Source: Geodermatophilus arenarius (GTDB lineage Bacteria; Actinomycetota; Actinomycetes; Mycobacteriales; Geodermatophilaceae). Taken from it: 64,000 nucleotides of DNA. Location: contig NZ_JBHSGR010000011.1 in NCBI RefSeq assembly GCF_042654585.1, positions 1-64,000 on the forward strand, given 5' to 3'. Of this stretch, positions 42,014 through 50,493 are shown one piece after another (position 1 is the first letter of the stretch; each line of letters opens with the position of its first letter). Under the pieces are notes generated by a model. That model saw only the letters and a list, made by a program, of their open reading frames with translations. It made no database searches and was not told the origin of the DNA. The position numbers and the translations under genes are program-made.

Positions 42014-45000
42014 TCAGGCCACCTTGGCGGCGTGGAAGACGTCCGCAGGCAGGGCGTAGTCCAGTTGCCAGAGGATGCGCATCGGGCGTTCCCCGGTGTG
42101 GGACACGTAGGACATCGGCCCGGCGTAGAGGTGGGGCGGCGTGCCGAGCGTGCCGTCCACCGTCTTGGACTCGCGGATGAACAGGTGCACGGACGTGCCC
42201 ATCTGCCGGTGGTTGACGTAGCGCTGCCCGGTCGCTGATCGCTCGGCCGTCGCGTTCTGCGACTCCCACTGGAACAGCGTCGGCGTGATCGCGTGGTCGG
42301 CGTACATCGTGGTGGGCGAGAAGTGCGCCTCCGTCTTCTGCAGGGTCACGAAGAATACGTCCGCACGGTCGCCGGGCACCCAGCGCACGCCGGAGCCCCA
42401 GGTGCCGTTGAGGTCCTCGAGTCCGAAGGCCGCCAGCGCCTCGTCGCGGCTGTAGCGCGCGTGCACGTGCAGCGGACGGTCGCCGGCCTCGCTCAGCGGA
42501 CTGGCCACCCGATGGATCCGCTTGTGCAGGACGTCGCTCAGTTCGATCAGTTCCTCGATTCGCCCCTGGTTGGCCAGCAGGCGCGCCAGCGATTCCTCAA
42601 GGCTGCTGAACGGCGTCCGCGAGCCGAACAGCGAGAAGTGCATCATCGCGGCCAGCCGCCGCAGTCGAGCGCTGCTCTGCGCTCCTGCATCGGACTGGTG
42701 TAAGGACCGGCAAAACCGCAGCCGCTCTAGGTCGTCCACGTGCAACATCCGCCCGAGCGCAGCAGCCAGCGCGGCGTCGTCCGGTCCGGGTGAGTATTCC
42801 ACCCAACCGGCTGCCCGCTTGAGGTCCAGCCAACTGCGGCCGCTTCCGCGGTAGAGGTCCTCGAGCTCGACGCCCGTCTCCTCGAGGAAGTCGACCAGCG
42901 ACGGGGACTCTTCGCGCTTGGCCTCGCTGACCAGCCCCTTCCACGACACGCTCAGCGACTGCTTGATGTTGTCCAAAACGATCCGCTGCGCCACGCGGTC
43001 GAGCTCGATGTGGCACCCGGCCGGCAGGGTCGGGAAGCCCTGCTCGACGTCCCGCTGCACGCCTCGCCGCGAGCTGCCGGTCAGTGCGCGGAAGCGCAGG
43101 TCGAAGCGGAACTCCCTGTGCTGGGCGCCGATGAAGTCGAGGACGGTCAGGCAGGCCTTGTCCTCGGCCAGGCGCAGGCCACGGCCCAGTTGCTGGAGGA
43201 AGACCGTCGCGCTCTCCGTGGGGCGCAGGAACAGCACGGTGTCGACGGTCGGGATGTCGAGACCCTCGTTGAAGAGGTCGACGGTGAACAGGACGTTGAC
43301 CATGCGGTCGCGCAGCGCGGCCAGTGCGGCGGCCCGCTCTTCGCGAGACGACGTCGACGTCACCGCGCGGCTCGGGATGCCGGCGGCAGTGAACCGGTCG
43401 GCCATGTACTGCGCGTGCTGGACGCTGACGCAGAACCCGAGGGCTCGCATCCGGCCGGGGTCCTCGACCTTGTCCTTCACCGCCTGCAGGACGAGCCGGA
43501 CGCGGTGGTCGTCGCCGGTGTAGACGTTGGTCAGCTCGGTGGTGTCGTACCCGCGGCCGCGCTTCCACCGCAGCTGGTCGAGCGCGACGTCGTCATGGAT
43601 GCCGAAGTACTGGAACGGGGCGAGCAGACCCTGGTCAAGCGCCTCCCACAGCCGCAGCTCGACGGCTGTGCGTCCGTCGAACCAGGTGCGCACGTCGGCG
43701 CCGTCGGTCCGCTCGGGCGTTGCGGTCAGCCCGAGCAGGACGGTGGGCTTCAGGTGCTCGAGCAGCCGCCGGTAGGTGGCCGCCTCGGCGTGGTGGAACT
43801 CGTCGACGATGACGACGTCGAAGTGCGCGGGGTCGAGCTCGTCGAGGTCGAGCTGGTTGAGCGACTGCACGGAGCCGAATACGTGCCGCCACTCGCGGGG
43901 CCGCTGGCCGCCGACGAACAGCTCGCCGAAATCGCCCTGCCGCAGCACGTGCCGGAACGTGGACAGGCTCTGGGTCAACAGCTCCTCGCGGTGGGCGACG
44001 AACAGCAGCCGGTCGACCATGCCGCTCTCGCGGAGGCGCCGGTAGTCCAGCGCGGAGACGACCGTCTTGCCCGTGCCGGTCGCCATCACCACGAGGTTCC
44101 GCCACCGGTTGTGGACAGTCCGCTCGGCGTCGAGCGCCTCGAGGACCTCTCGCTGGTAGCCGAAGGGCCGGACGTCGAGCGTGGTGATCTCGATGGGCAG
44201 GTCAGAGGGGCCGCCGCGCTCGGCAGCCAGTGCCTCGCGGAGCCGGTCGCCGTCGCGGTGCGGCTCGTAGGTCTCGAACGACGGGTCGAGCCAGTAGCTG
44301 TCGAAGGTCTCGGCGAACGTCGTGAGCAGGTGCGCCTGCTCGACGTTGGACAGCCGGACGTTCCACTCGAGACCGTCGGTCAGAGCGGTGCGGGAGAGGT
44401 TCGACGAGCCGACGTACGCCGTCGACAGGCCGGTGGCGCGGCGGAACAGCCAGGCCTTGGCGTGCAGCCGGGTCGTCCGGGTCTCGTAGGAGACCTTCAC
44501 CTCGGCGCCCAGCTCGACTAGGCGATCGAGCGCGCGCTGGTCGGTGGCGCCCATGTACGTGGTGGTGATGACGCGCAGCCGGCCGCCGCGCTCGCGCAGC
44601 TCGCCGAGCTGCTTCTCGATGACCCGCAGGCCCTGCCACTTGATGAAGGCGCACAGCAGGTCGACGGAATCGGCAGAGGCGAGCTCGCGGGCGACCTCGA
44701 AGCCGATGCGTGGCTGACCGCGGCCGTTGACCAGCAGGGCGCTGGTGGACATCGGGACGGCCGGTCGCTCGGGAAAGGTCGCCGGCCCGGGCGTGGGGGA
44801 GGGCTGGGCGATGGCGAGCAGCGTGCGCGGTGGCTCAATAACGGAGTCCTCGGGCGCGGCCGCGTCCGGCGCCAGTGCGGTGATGGCCTTGACGATGTCG
44901 TTGGCCAGCGCGACCTGTCGGCTGACCGTAGCCCGGTCACTGCCGCCGGCGATCCGCAGGGCTCGAGACGCCAGCTCGGTGATGTGGCGGGTCAGCGTCT

Positions 45001-45121
45001 CGTGCGCGTCGACCGGGTCGAGCTCACCGAGCGAGACGAGGTCGGAGTCCGTGCCGGCCAGTCGACCGTTCAGTGCCTCCGTAAGCAGGTGCTCATAGAC
45101 GCCAGGTGTCAACTGGTCCAC
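42014..45121 (-). CDS. PLD-DEAD helicase-DUF3427 protein
   Basis: 1035 residues, GTG start. Domain order: N-terminal helical region; phospholipase D-like nuclease about 130-260 with TTRLHAKAWLFRRATG (HxK) and VGSSNLSRTALTDGLEWN (one HxK half-site); superfamily 2 helicase about 325-700 with MATGTGKTVVSALDYRRL, IVDEFHHAEAATYRRLL, GLTATPERTDG, VDLFNEGLDIPTVDTVLFLR and QQLGRGLRLAEDK; then the DUF3427 module to the C-terminus (IELDRVAQRIVLDNIKQSL; LHVHARYSRDEALAAFGL; LFIRESKTVDG). This architecture is common in defence islands, where a PLD nuclease is coupled to a translocase, and DUF3427 is thought to recognise DNA. Divergent from the GIY-YIG gene 89 bases away. Confidence 0.9.
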   Translation of the reverse strand: MDQLTPGVYEHLLTEALNGRLAGTDSDLVSLGELDPVDAHETLTRHITELASRALRIAGGSDRATVSRQVALANDIVKAITALAPDAAAPEDSVIEPPRTLLAIAQPSPTPGPATFPERPAVPMSTSALLVNGRGQPRIGFEVARELASADSVDLLCAFIKWQGLRVIEKQLGELRERGGRLRVITTTYMGATDQRALDRLVELGAEVKVSYETRTTRLHAKAWLFRRATGLSTAYVGSSNLSRTALTDGLEWNVRLSNVEQAHLLTTFAETFDSYWLDPSFETYEPHRDGDRLREALAAERGGPSDLPIEITTLDVRPFGYQREVLEALDAERTVHNRWRNLVVMATGTGKTVVSALDYRRLRESGMVDRLLFVAHREELLTQSLSTFRHVLRQGDFGELFVGGQRPREWRHVFGSVQSLNQLDLDELDPAHFDVVIVDEFHHAEAATYRRLLEHLKPTVLLGLTATPERTDGADVRTWFDGRTAVELRLWEALDQGLLAPFQYFGIHDDVALDQLRWKRGRGYDTTELTNVYTGDDHRVRLVLQAVKDKVEDPGRMRALGFCVSVQHAQYMADRFTAAGIPSRAVTSTSSREERAAALAALRDRMVNVLFTVDLFNEGLDIPTVDTVLFLRPTESATVFLQQLGRGLRLAEDKACLTVLDFIGAQHREFRFDLRFRALTGSSRRGVQRDVEQGFPTLPAGCHIELDRVAQRIVLDNIKQSLSVSWKGLVSEAKREESPSLVDFLEETGVELEDLYRGSGRSWLDLKRAAGWVEYSPGPDDAALAAALGRMLHVDDLERLRFCRSLHQSDAGAQSSARLRRLAAMMHFSLFGSRTPFSSLEESLARLLANQGRIEELIELSDVLHKRIHRVASPLSEAGDRPLHVHARYSRDEALAAFGLEDLNGTWGSGVRWVPGDRADVFFVTLQKTEAHFSPTTMYADHAITPTLFQWESQNATAERSATGQRYVNHRQMGTSVHLFIRESKTVDGTLGTPPHLYAGPMSYVSHTGERPMRILWQLDYALPADVFHAAKVA

Positions 45122-45210
45122 TGGGGTGACGCTAGTAAAGCCTCATAGGGACTCGCCGTAGCGACAGGCCACTTGGTTGTGCTGTGCCCCGATGTGTTCC
45201 CATCGACGGC

Positions 45211-46125
45211 ATGCCAGTCGGTGCGCCGCGCGGTGTCTCCATCCGCATCTACCTCGCCGATGGGAAACCGCAGGGACTACGCGTCGTTGATCGTGCTGGA
45301 TGGACTGGGACGTGTCTGGCTTTCGCTCGGGCGGACTATGGCGAGGCACGCCTGCGGGACGAGTTGCGCCGCTCCGGTGCCTACGTCTTGATCGGACCGC
45401 AGGAGGACGGAAGGCGCCCGAGTCGGGTCTACATCGGCGAGGGCGACGAGGTCCGAACGCGGCTGGACAGCCACCACCGCGAGAAGGACTTCTGGACGCA
45501 TGGGTACGTCCTGACGACCAAGGACGATTCCCTCAACAAGGCGCATGTCCGGTACTTGGAGGCACGCCTGCTCCACCTTGCAGCCGAGGCCGATGCGGCC
45601 GTCCGAGAGAACGGCACGCTGCCTCCTGTTCCGCGCCTCGGTGAATCTGAGGAGGCGGACCTGGAGTGGTATCTCGACACGACGCTCACGCTGTTGCCGC
45701 TGGTCGGGGTGACCATCTTTGACGTGGTCAAGGACCGACCGGCGGAGGTTGACCACTCGACTGGCGCCCGCGACGAGAGTCCTCTCGAGGGAGTGGAGTA
45801 CTTCCTGCAAGCGGACCTGACGGAGGCCACCGCTCGCGATGACTCCCGAGGGTTCGCCGTGCTCGCTGGGGCTCTTGGTCGCTCAGAGGCCAAGGTGATG
45901 ACGCCGAGCTACAAGGAGGCCCGTGATCGACTCATCGCAGAGCGCGTCCTGGTGCCCCACGGGGACAAGCAACTGCGCCTCACCAAGACCTACCTGTTCG
46001 ACAGTCCCTCCCAGGCGGCAAGCGTGTTGGCGGCAGGGAGCAAGAACGGTCGCGATGCCTGGCGGGATGCCCAAGGTCGCACGTTGAAGCAAAATCAGGA
46101 GCGAGTCGCTGCTGGGCTCGGCTGA
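45211..46125 (+). CDS. GIY-YIG nuclease family protein with DUF4357
   Basis: 304 residues from ATG 45211. N-terminal strand IRIYLADGKPQGLRVVDRAG; GIY-YIG-like core (SGAYVLIGPQEDGRRPSRVY, IGEGDEVRTRLDSHHREKDF with Arg, NKAHVRYLEARLLHLA with the metal Glu); the first motif reads AYVLIG/VYIG instead of GIY/YIG, normal for this subfamily. C-terminal DUF4357: KVMTPSYKEARDRLIAERVL and DSPSQAASVLAAGSKNGRDA with WRDAQGRTLKQ. DUF4357 is found fused to restriction and GIY-YIG proteins and probably binds DNA. Shares an 89-base divergent control region with the PLD-helicase gene, hinting at a joint system. Confidence 0.82.
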   Translation: MPVGAPRGVSIRIYLADGKPQGLRVVDRAGWTGTCLAFARADYGEARLRDELRRSGAYVLIGPQEDGRRPSRVYIGEGDEVRTRLDSHHREKDFWTHGYVLTTKDDSLNKAHVRYLEARLLHLAAEADAAVRENGTLPPVPRLGESEEADLEWYLDTTLTLLPLVGVTIFDVVKDRPAEVDHSTGARDESPLEGVEYFLQADLTEATARDDSRGFAVLAGALGRSEAKVMTPSYKEARDRLIAERVLVPHGDKQLRLTKTYLFDSPSQAASVLAAGSKNGRDAWRDAQGRTLKQNQERVAAGLG

Positions 46126-46149
46126 GCCCCCACGCGCATCTAACCGGCG

Positions 46150-47052
46150 TTATGCAGCCAGCGGCCGCCCGTGGAAGACCTGCTCGCGGTGCCAGGTGAC
46201 GTGCTGGACGGCGGGCGTCGGGGTCCCCGGACGCGGCTTCAGTCGGCGGCCGTGGAGGTCGTACACGGCGCGGCCGTGCGGAGTGCGGGCGGAGAACCGC
46301 TGGGACACCACGAGCGTCAGGTCGTCGTCGAGGCCGAGGACGCCGCGATCGAACAGCTTGTGGTGCAGCGAGCAGAGCGCCAGGCCGTTGTCGAGCTCGT
46401 CGGGCCCGTCGACGGTGAACCACCGGATGTGCGCCGCCTCCAGGCCGACCGGAACACCTCCGACCTGGCCGTCGAAGCCGCAGAAGGCACACTGCCGGTC
46501 CCAGGCCTCCAGCACCTGAGCCGGCCACGAGCTGCTCCTGCGTCGGCTCGTCGCAGGCGCGACCGTGCCGCCGTGCAGGAGTTCCGGGTCGAGCCCGACG
46601 GCGACCAGCACGTCCGGTGCGACGGTGGCGGGGAAGTGCGCCTCGACGAGCCCGCGGGCGACGTCGTCCACCAGACCCGGGCGCGACCGCAGCGCCGCCT
46701 CCAGGGACGCCTCGAACCGCCCGGTCACGCCCGAGCGCAGGGGCGTCACCTTGTCCATGGGCACGTCCTGGTCCAGCGTCCACACGCCGTCGGACCGCAG
46801 CCGGGTAAACGGGAAGGCGGCGCTCTGCGCCCTGCCGGTCCTCGACGGCGGACCGAACTCCTGGATGAGATCCGCCAGCTCCTGCTCCGCGATGTCCCAC
46901 GGCAGCTCGCTCGAACCGCTTGCCGCGAGCCGGCTCAGGGCCAGGAGGACCAGCAGCGGCTTGTGCGGTGAGCGGCGCCCGTCCTGCTGGTGCTGCCGAA
47001 GAGAGGCCAGTTGCTCCAGGACCTCACGGCCGTCAACCTCGGGAGTCGCCAC
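46150..47052 (-). CDS. ScoMcrA-like phosphorothioate-DNA-specific HNH endonuclease
   Basis: 300 residues, GTG start. N-terminal half matches the sulphur-binding domain of ScoMcrA-type type IV enzymes (QHQQDGRRSPHKPLLVLLAL; AFPFTRLRSDGVWTLDQDVP; FPATVAPDVLVAVGL), which reads phosphorothioate-modified DNA. C-terminal HNH: CAFCGFDGQVGGVPVGLEAA then HIRWFTVDGPDELDNGLALC SLHHKLFD in sequence, with the zinc CxxC and catalytic His. In Streptomyces this enzyme cuts Dnd-modified DNA. No dnd genes in the window, as expected because host DNA must lack the mark. Positioned tail-to-tail with the GIY-YIG gene. Confidence 0.82.
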   Translation of the reverse strand: MATPEVDGREVLEQLASLRQHQQDGRRSPHKPLLVLLALSRLAASGSSELPWDIAEQELADLIQEFGPPSRTGRAQSAAFPFTRLRSDGVWTLDQDVPMDKVTPLRSGVTGRFEASLEAALRSRPGLVDDVARGLVEAHFPATVAPDVLVAVGLDPELLHGGTVAPATSRRRSSSWPAQVLEAWDRQCAFCGFDGQVGGVPVGLEAAHIRWFTVDGPDELDNGLALCSLHHKLFDRGVLGLDDDLTLVVSQRFSARTPHGRAVYDLHGRRLKPRPGTPTPAVQHVTWHREQVFHGRPLAA

Positions 47053-47142
47053 GGCTACCCACTATCGCCGAGCGACGTGCACACACCTGGGTGAACCCGC
47101 AGCGCGACGCTCAAGGTCCCCATCCGGGTTCCCGACGTCGGT

Positions 47143-47670
47143 GTGATGACCGTGCTCTCCGTCCAGGTGCTCGCGACCTCCGTCGTCGACTCGACCGATG
47201 TCCTCGGCGGCCTGCTCGACGGCCTGGTGCGTCAGCTCGCCGCTGAGCCCTGGCTCGGCGTCCTGGTCGTTCTGCTGCTGGTACACGCGGCGATCCGGAG
47301 GATCCCCAGCCTGGTCCACGGACGACGGCAGCGCGACCCCCAGCGGTGCTTCCTCCGGGAGGACAAGCGGGTGATCCTCGGCCGCGCGGGTCACCGGTGC
47401 GAGCACCACTCGCTCCTCGGTGGTCGGTGCCGCGCCACCGAGGACCTGCAGGCCGACCACGTCCACCCGCACAGCCGCGGCGGTGCGACGCGCGTCGAGA
47501 ACGGTCAGGCGCTGTGCCCGCGGCACAACGGGCGGAAGGCGGCGCGCGTCCCGTGGACCTGGGAGCTCCGTCGGCTCGAGCGCCGGCGGGAGGCCTACTT
47601 CCCGTCCGGTATCCCGACCGGAGTCCTGCGGCACGGGGCTGCGGATGTGAGTCCGCACGCAGTTCCTTGA
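47143..47670 (+). CDS. Membrane-anchored HNH endonuclease
   Basis: About 175 residues, GTG/ATG start at 47143 or 47146. An N-terminal hydrophobic helix (WLGVLVVLLLVHAAIRRI) with basic residues after it should anchor the protein in the membrane with the nuclease in the cytoplasm. The HNH region: RAGHRCEHHSLLGGRCRATE, DLQADHVHPHSRGGATRVEN and GQALCPRHNGRKA, with the zinc Cys/His set and the catalytic HV-H. HNH nucleases tied to the membrane are known in defence against incoming DNA. Unrelated in sequence to the HNH at 46150 beyond the motif. Transcribed away from it. Confidence 0.78.
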   Translation: MMTVLSVQVLATSVVDSTDVLGGLLDGLVRQLAAEPWLGVLVVLLLVHAAIRRIPSLVHGRRQRDPQRCFLREDKRVILGRAGHRCEHHSLLGGRCRATEDLQADHVHPHSRGGATRVENGQALCPRHNGRKAARVPWTWELRRLERRREAYFPSGIPTGVLRHGAADVSPHAVP

Positions 47671-47820
47671 GCATCCGGTGCCTCGCCTGACCCGTACGGG
47701 TGAGGCGCCGCTGCCTTTCGTCGGTCCCGCCCGGTACCAATCCCGAGGACTCCGATCCGATCGGGTTCCGTTGGTCCGACGGTGTGCTGACAGGCGGGTG
47801 CGACCCGCGACGGGGGAGAG

Positions 47821-48684
47821 ATGTTCCGGAGACCGCTGCGCCGCGATCCCCTCGTCGTCGGCTGGGCCGTCGTCCTGCTGCTGGCCGGCTTCGTCGCGCT
47901 GAGCAACAACACCGAGTGGAGCGGCTCCGTCGAGGCCGAGCGCGTCGCGGGCTTCCTGAAGGACCTCGCAGAGGCCTTCCTCTGGTCCTTCTTCCTCCTG
48001 CTCCTCCTCGCCTGGCTGCGCGCCAAGGGCTGGTTCGGCGACCCCGCCGGCCCGGCGCCGAAGCACCCGAAGCCTGAGCAACCCCGGTCCTCGCTGCCCT
48101 GGACCGACCGCTGGATCCGCGACTGGCGCGAGGAAGCGGCCCAGGGCCGCCCGGCCGACGCCGAGCCCGAGCTCCTCGCTTGCCGGCACGGCGTCCCCGC
48201 CGGCCCGGTGCCCGACGGCCAGGTGCCCGTCCTGCGCGCGATCTCGGTCAGCCACACGATCGTCCGCCCGAGCTCGGAGGTCCTCGTCACCTGGTGCTTC
48301 GAGCACGCCCGCGACGTCCTCGTCGACGGCCACCGCGGCTCCCCGCCGTGTGGGGAGGCGCTCGTCCGCATCGACGCCAGCCGCCGGGTCGACGTCACCG
48401 GCCGCAACCGCTTCACGACGACGCCCGCGGCCACCCCGGTCGTCGCCGCCGTGGCCGTTCCACAGCTCGACCTGCCGAGCGTCGCCGCGCCGCCGCCGGT
48501 GTCCCTGCGCGCCGACGTCGCCGCCACCGTCGGCGCACCCTCGCCGGTCACCGACCGGCTCGACGCCTTCTGGGCCACCCAGGACGCCCTCCGCCCCCGG
48601 ATCGAGGTGTCGCCGCGCCTCGTCGGCGTGCCCGACGCCCTCATCGACAGCCTCCGGCGTGCCGGAAGGAAGGACACCCCGTGA
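47821..48684 (+). CDS. Two-pass membrane protein ahead of DUF4407 gene
   Basis: 287 residues, ATG start. Two N-terminal transmembrane helices (PLVVGWAVVLLLAGFVALSN; FLWSFFLLLLLAWLRAKGW) are separated by a short loop, followed by a soluble part with a beta-sandwich style (LRAISVSHTIVRPSSEVLVT WCFEH in sequence; EALVRIDASRRVDVTGRNRF) and a Pro-rich C-terminal linker. Its TGA is shared with the GTG of the following DUF4407 gene, so the two are translationally coupled and likely form a membrane complex. No named family recognised. Confidence 0.55.
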   Translation: MFRRPLRRDPLVVGWAVVLLLAGFVALSNNTEWSGSVEAERVAGFLKDLAEAFLWSFFLLLLLAWLRAKGWFGDPAGPAPKHPKPEQPRSSLPWTDRWIRDWREEAAQGRPADAEPELLACRHGVPAGPVPDGQVPVLRAISVSHTIVRPSSEVLVTWCFEHARDVLVDGHRGSPPCGEALVRIDASRRVDVTGRNRFTTTPAATPVVAAVAVPQLDLPSVAAPPPVSLRADVAATVGAPSPVTDRLDAFWATQDALRPRIEVSPRLVGVPDALIDSLRRAGRKDTP

Positions 48685-50069
48685 GCCGCCGCCGGTCCCT
48701 CCGCGCCGTCCTCGGCGAGCAGCTGCTCACCGTCGCCGGCGCCAACCGCGAGGTCCTGCAGGACGCCCCCAAGGAGCGCGGCAAGCAGGTCGCGATGGGC
48801 GCGGTGCTCGTCTGCACCGCAGCCCTCGCCGCGGTCTCGGCGAGCTACGCGCTGTACGTCGCGCTGCACCTGTGGGTGCCCGTCGCGGTCCTCGGTGGCC
48901 TCGCCTGGGGCCTGGTCATCCTCAACCTCGACCGCTGGCTGGTCGTTTCCACGCCGCGGCTGACGAGCAAGGTCGGCACGATCGCCATGGCGCTGCCGCG
49001 GGTGGCCCTCGCCGTGCTCATCGGCGCGGTCGTCTCGACGCCGCTCACGCTCGCCGTCTTCAGCGCCGAGATCGACACCGAGGTCGAGGTGATGGCGGCC
49101 GAGGCCGAGGACGAGTTCACGCAGCAGCTCGCCGAGGACACCCGCTACGCCGACCTGCCCGCGCAGCGCGAGCGGATCGCGGCGCTGCAGGCCGACATCG
49201 CCGACGGCGTCACCCAGGCCGACGTCGCCGAGGACCCCGCCGTCGCCGCCCTGCAGGCCCGCTTCGACGACGTCGACGCGCGCTACAACGCCGCGGAGGC
49301 GGCCTACAACGCCGAGCTCGACGGGTCCGGCGGCACCGGCCAGCGCGGCTACGGCCCGGCGACGACGGCCCGGCAGGGCGACCGCGACCGGCTCCGCGCC
49401 GAGCGGGACGACGTCGCCGCGGAGCTCGAGGCGCTGGAGGCCCAGACCTACGAGCAGCTGCTCGCCGAGGAGGCGCAGAACACCGTCGACCAGCAGGCGG
49501 ACCTCGAGGAGCTACAGGTGCTGGTCGCCGACGCCGAGGAGCAGCGCGCCGCCGACGTCGCGGCGCACGACGCGGCCGTCGACGACAGCGACGGCATCCT
49601 CGCCCGGATGACCGCGATGGAGCGCATCCAGGACGACGAGCCGACGCTCGCGACGGCGCACGCGCTGCTGTTCGCGTTCCTCACCGCGCTCGAGTGCCTG
49701 CCGATCCTGTTCAAGACGATGCTCGCGCTCGCCCCGCCGTCCCTCTACGAGCGGCTGCTCGCGCTGGGGGAGGAGAAGGTCGAGGAGCGGGTCCGGCTGC
49801 GGATGCAGACCGAGTACGAGGAGGCCGAGGTGCTGGCGAAGTCGGCGCTCGCGGCCGCCGAGGCGCGGGCGGCCCGCACGCTGGAGGCCGAGTCCCGGGC
49901 CACCGGGCTGGTGCTGGAGGCGCAGCTCGAGGTGACCCGGCAGGGCGTCGAGCGCTGGAAGGACCAGCAGCTCACCCCGGCCGGCAGCACCGGGCTCGGC
50001 ACGAGCTTCGTCAAGCAGCCGCGTCCCGGCCCGCGACCCGACCCGTGGCCGGTCGGGACCCAGAACTGA
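48681..50069 (+). CDS. DUF4407 membrane coiled-coil protein (copy A)
   Basis: 462 residues, GTG start. Four transmembrane helices are visible: two early (VAMGAVLVCTAALAAVSASY; VAVLGGLAWGLVILNLDRWL), one after (ALPRVALAVLIGAVVSTPL) and one after the stalk (LLFAFLTALECLPILFKTML). Between the third and fourth lies a ~230-residue acidic coiled coil (EDEFTQQLAEDTRYADLPAQ...LEELQVLVADAEEQ) that should project from the membrane, and a cytoplasmic helical tail follows. The conserved W-G-x-V-x-x-N-L-D-R and ATPLTL-x-VF motifs mark DUF4407. The second family member (62466) has the same layout. Function unknown; members sit in stress and Ter neighbourhoods. Confidence 0.87.
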   Translation: MSRRRSLRAVLGEQLLTVAGANREVLQDAPKERGKQVAMGAVLVCTAALAAVSASYALYVALHLWVPVAVLGGLAWGLVILNLDRWLVVSTPRLTSKVGTIAMALPRVALAVLIGAVVSTPLTLAVFSAEIDTEVEVMAAEAEDEFTQQLAEDTRYADLPAQRERIAALQADIADGVTQADVAEDPAVAALQARFDDVDARYNAAEAAYNAELDGSGGTGQRGYGPATTARQGDRDRLRAERDDVAAELEALEAQTYEQLLAEEAQNTVDQQADLEELQVLVADAEEQRAADVAAHDAAVDDSDGILARMTAMERIQDDEPTLATAHALLFAFLTALECLPILFKTMLALAPPSLYERLLALGEEKVEERVRLRMQTEYEEAEVLAKSALAAAEARAARTLEAESRATGLVLEAQLEVTRQGVERWKDQQLTPAGSTGLGTSFVKQPRPGPRPDPWPVGTQN

Positions 50070-50080
50070 CAGGAGACCTG

Positions 50081-50485
50081 ATGACCCTGACCGAGCGGAC
50101 GCTGTGGGCGCTGGCCGCGGCCGGCTACCCCGCCGTCCCCGTGCACGACTACGACGCCGTCCACCGCACCTTCGGGCCGGCGTTCGGCCCGTGGCGGCCG
50201 GTCGTCGTCGGCCGCGAGGGCGGTCCCGTCACCGTGCTCGCCGCCGGCGGGAACACGGATCCCCTCGCGGCGCTGGCCGCCGTCGCCGAGGAGTGGCGCG
50301 CGCTGTGCGACCGGCCGGCGCAGGTGCCGCTCGCCCCGTGCCCGGAGCACCCGGCCGCCGGCGACGTCGCCCGCTCCGCCCCGCAGGGGCTCCTCCTGCG
50401 GCACGGCCTGGCCCGGCTCGACGGGCACGCCGACGGGGTCGACGTCCCCTCCGACCTGCGCCTGGAGCTGCGCCCGCGCCGGTAG
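50081..50485 (+). CDS. Hypothetical protein following DUF4407
   Basis: 134 residues, ATG with AGGAGACC directly upstream, starting 11 bases after the DUF4407 stop, hence part of that operon. Mixed composition: LWALAAAGYPAVPVHDYDAV, PWRPVVVGREGGPVTVLAAG and SAPQGLLLRHGLARLDGHAD suggest a small alpha/beta protein; one CPEH stretch. No motif I can assign. The three-gene order membrane protein, DUF4407 protein, this gene is worth noting as a unit. Confidence 0.55.
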   Translation: MTLTERTLWALAAAGYPAVPVHDYDAVHRTFGPAFGPWRPVVVGREGGPVTVLAAGGNTDPLAALAAVAEEWRALCDRPAQVPLAPCPEHPAAGDVARSAPQGLLLRHGLARLDGHADGVDVPSDLRLELRPRR

Positions 50486-50493
50486 CCGAGGCG

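Noticed and set aside
38352..47670. Named system such as BREX, DISARM or Dnd
   Set aside because: No PglZ, BrxC, DrmA/B, DndABCDE or SspBCD homologue is present; the set is a mixture of separate parts.
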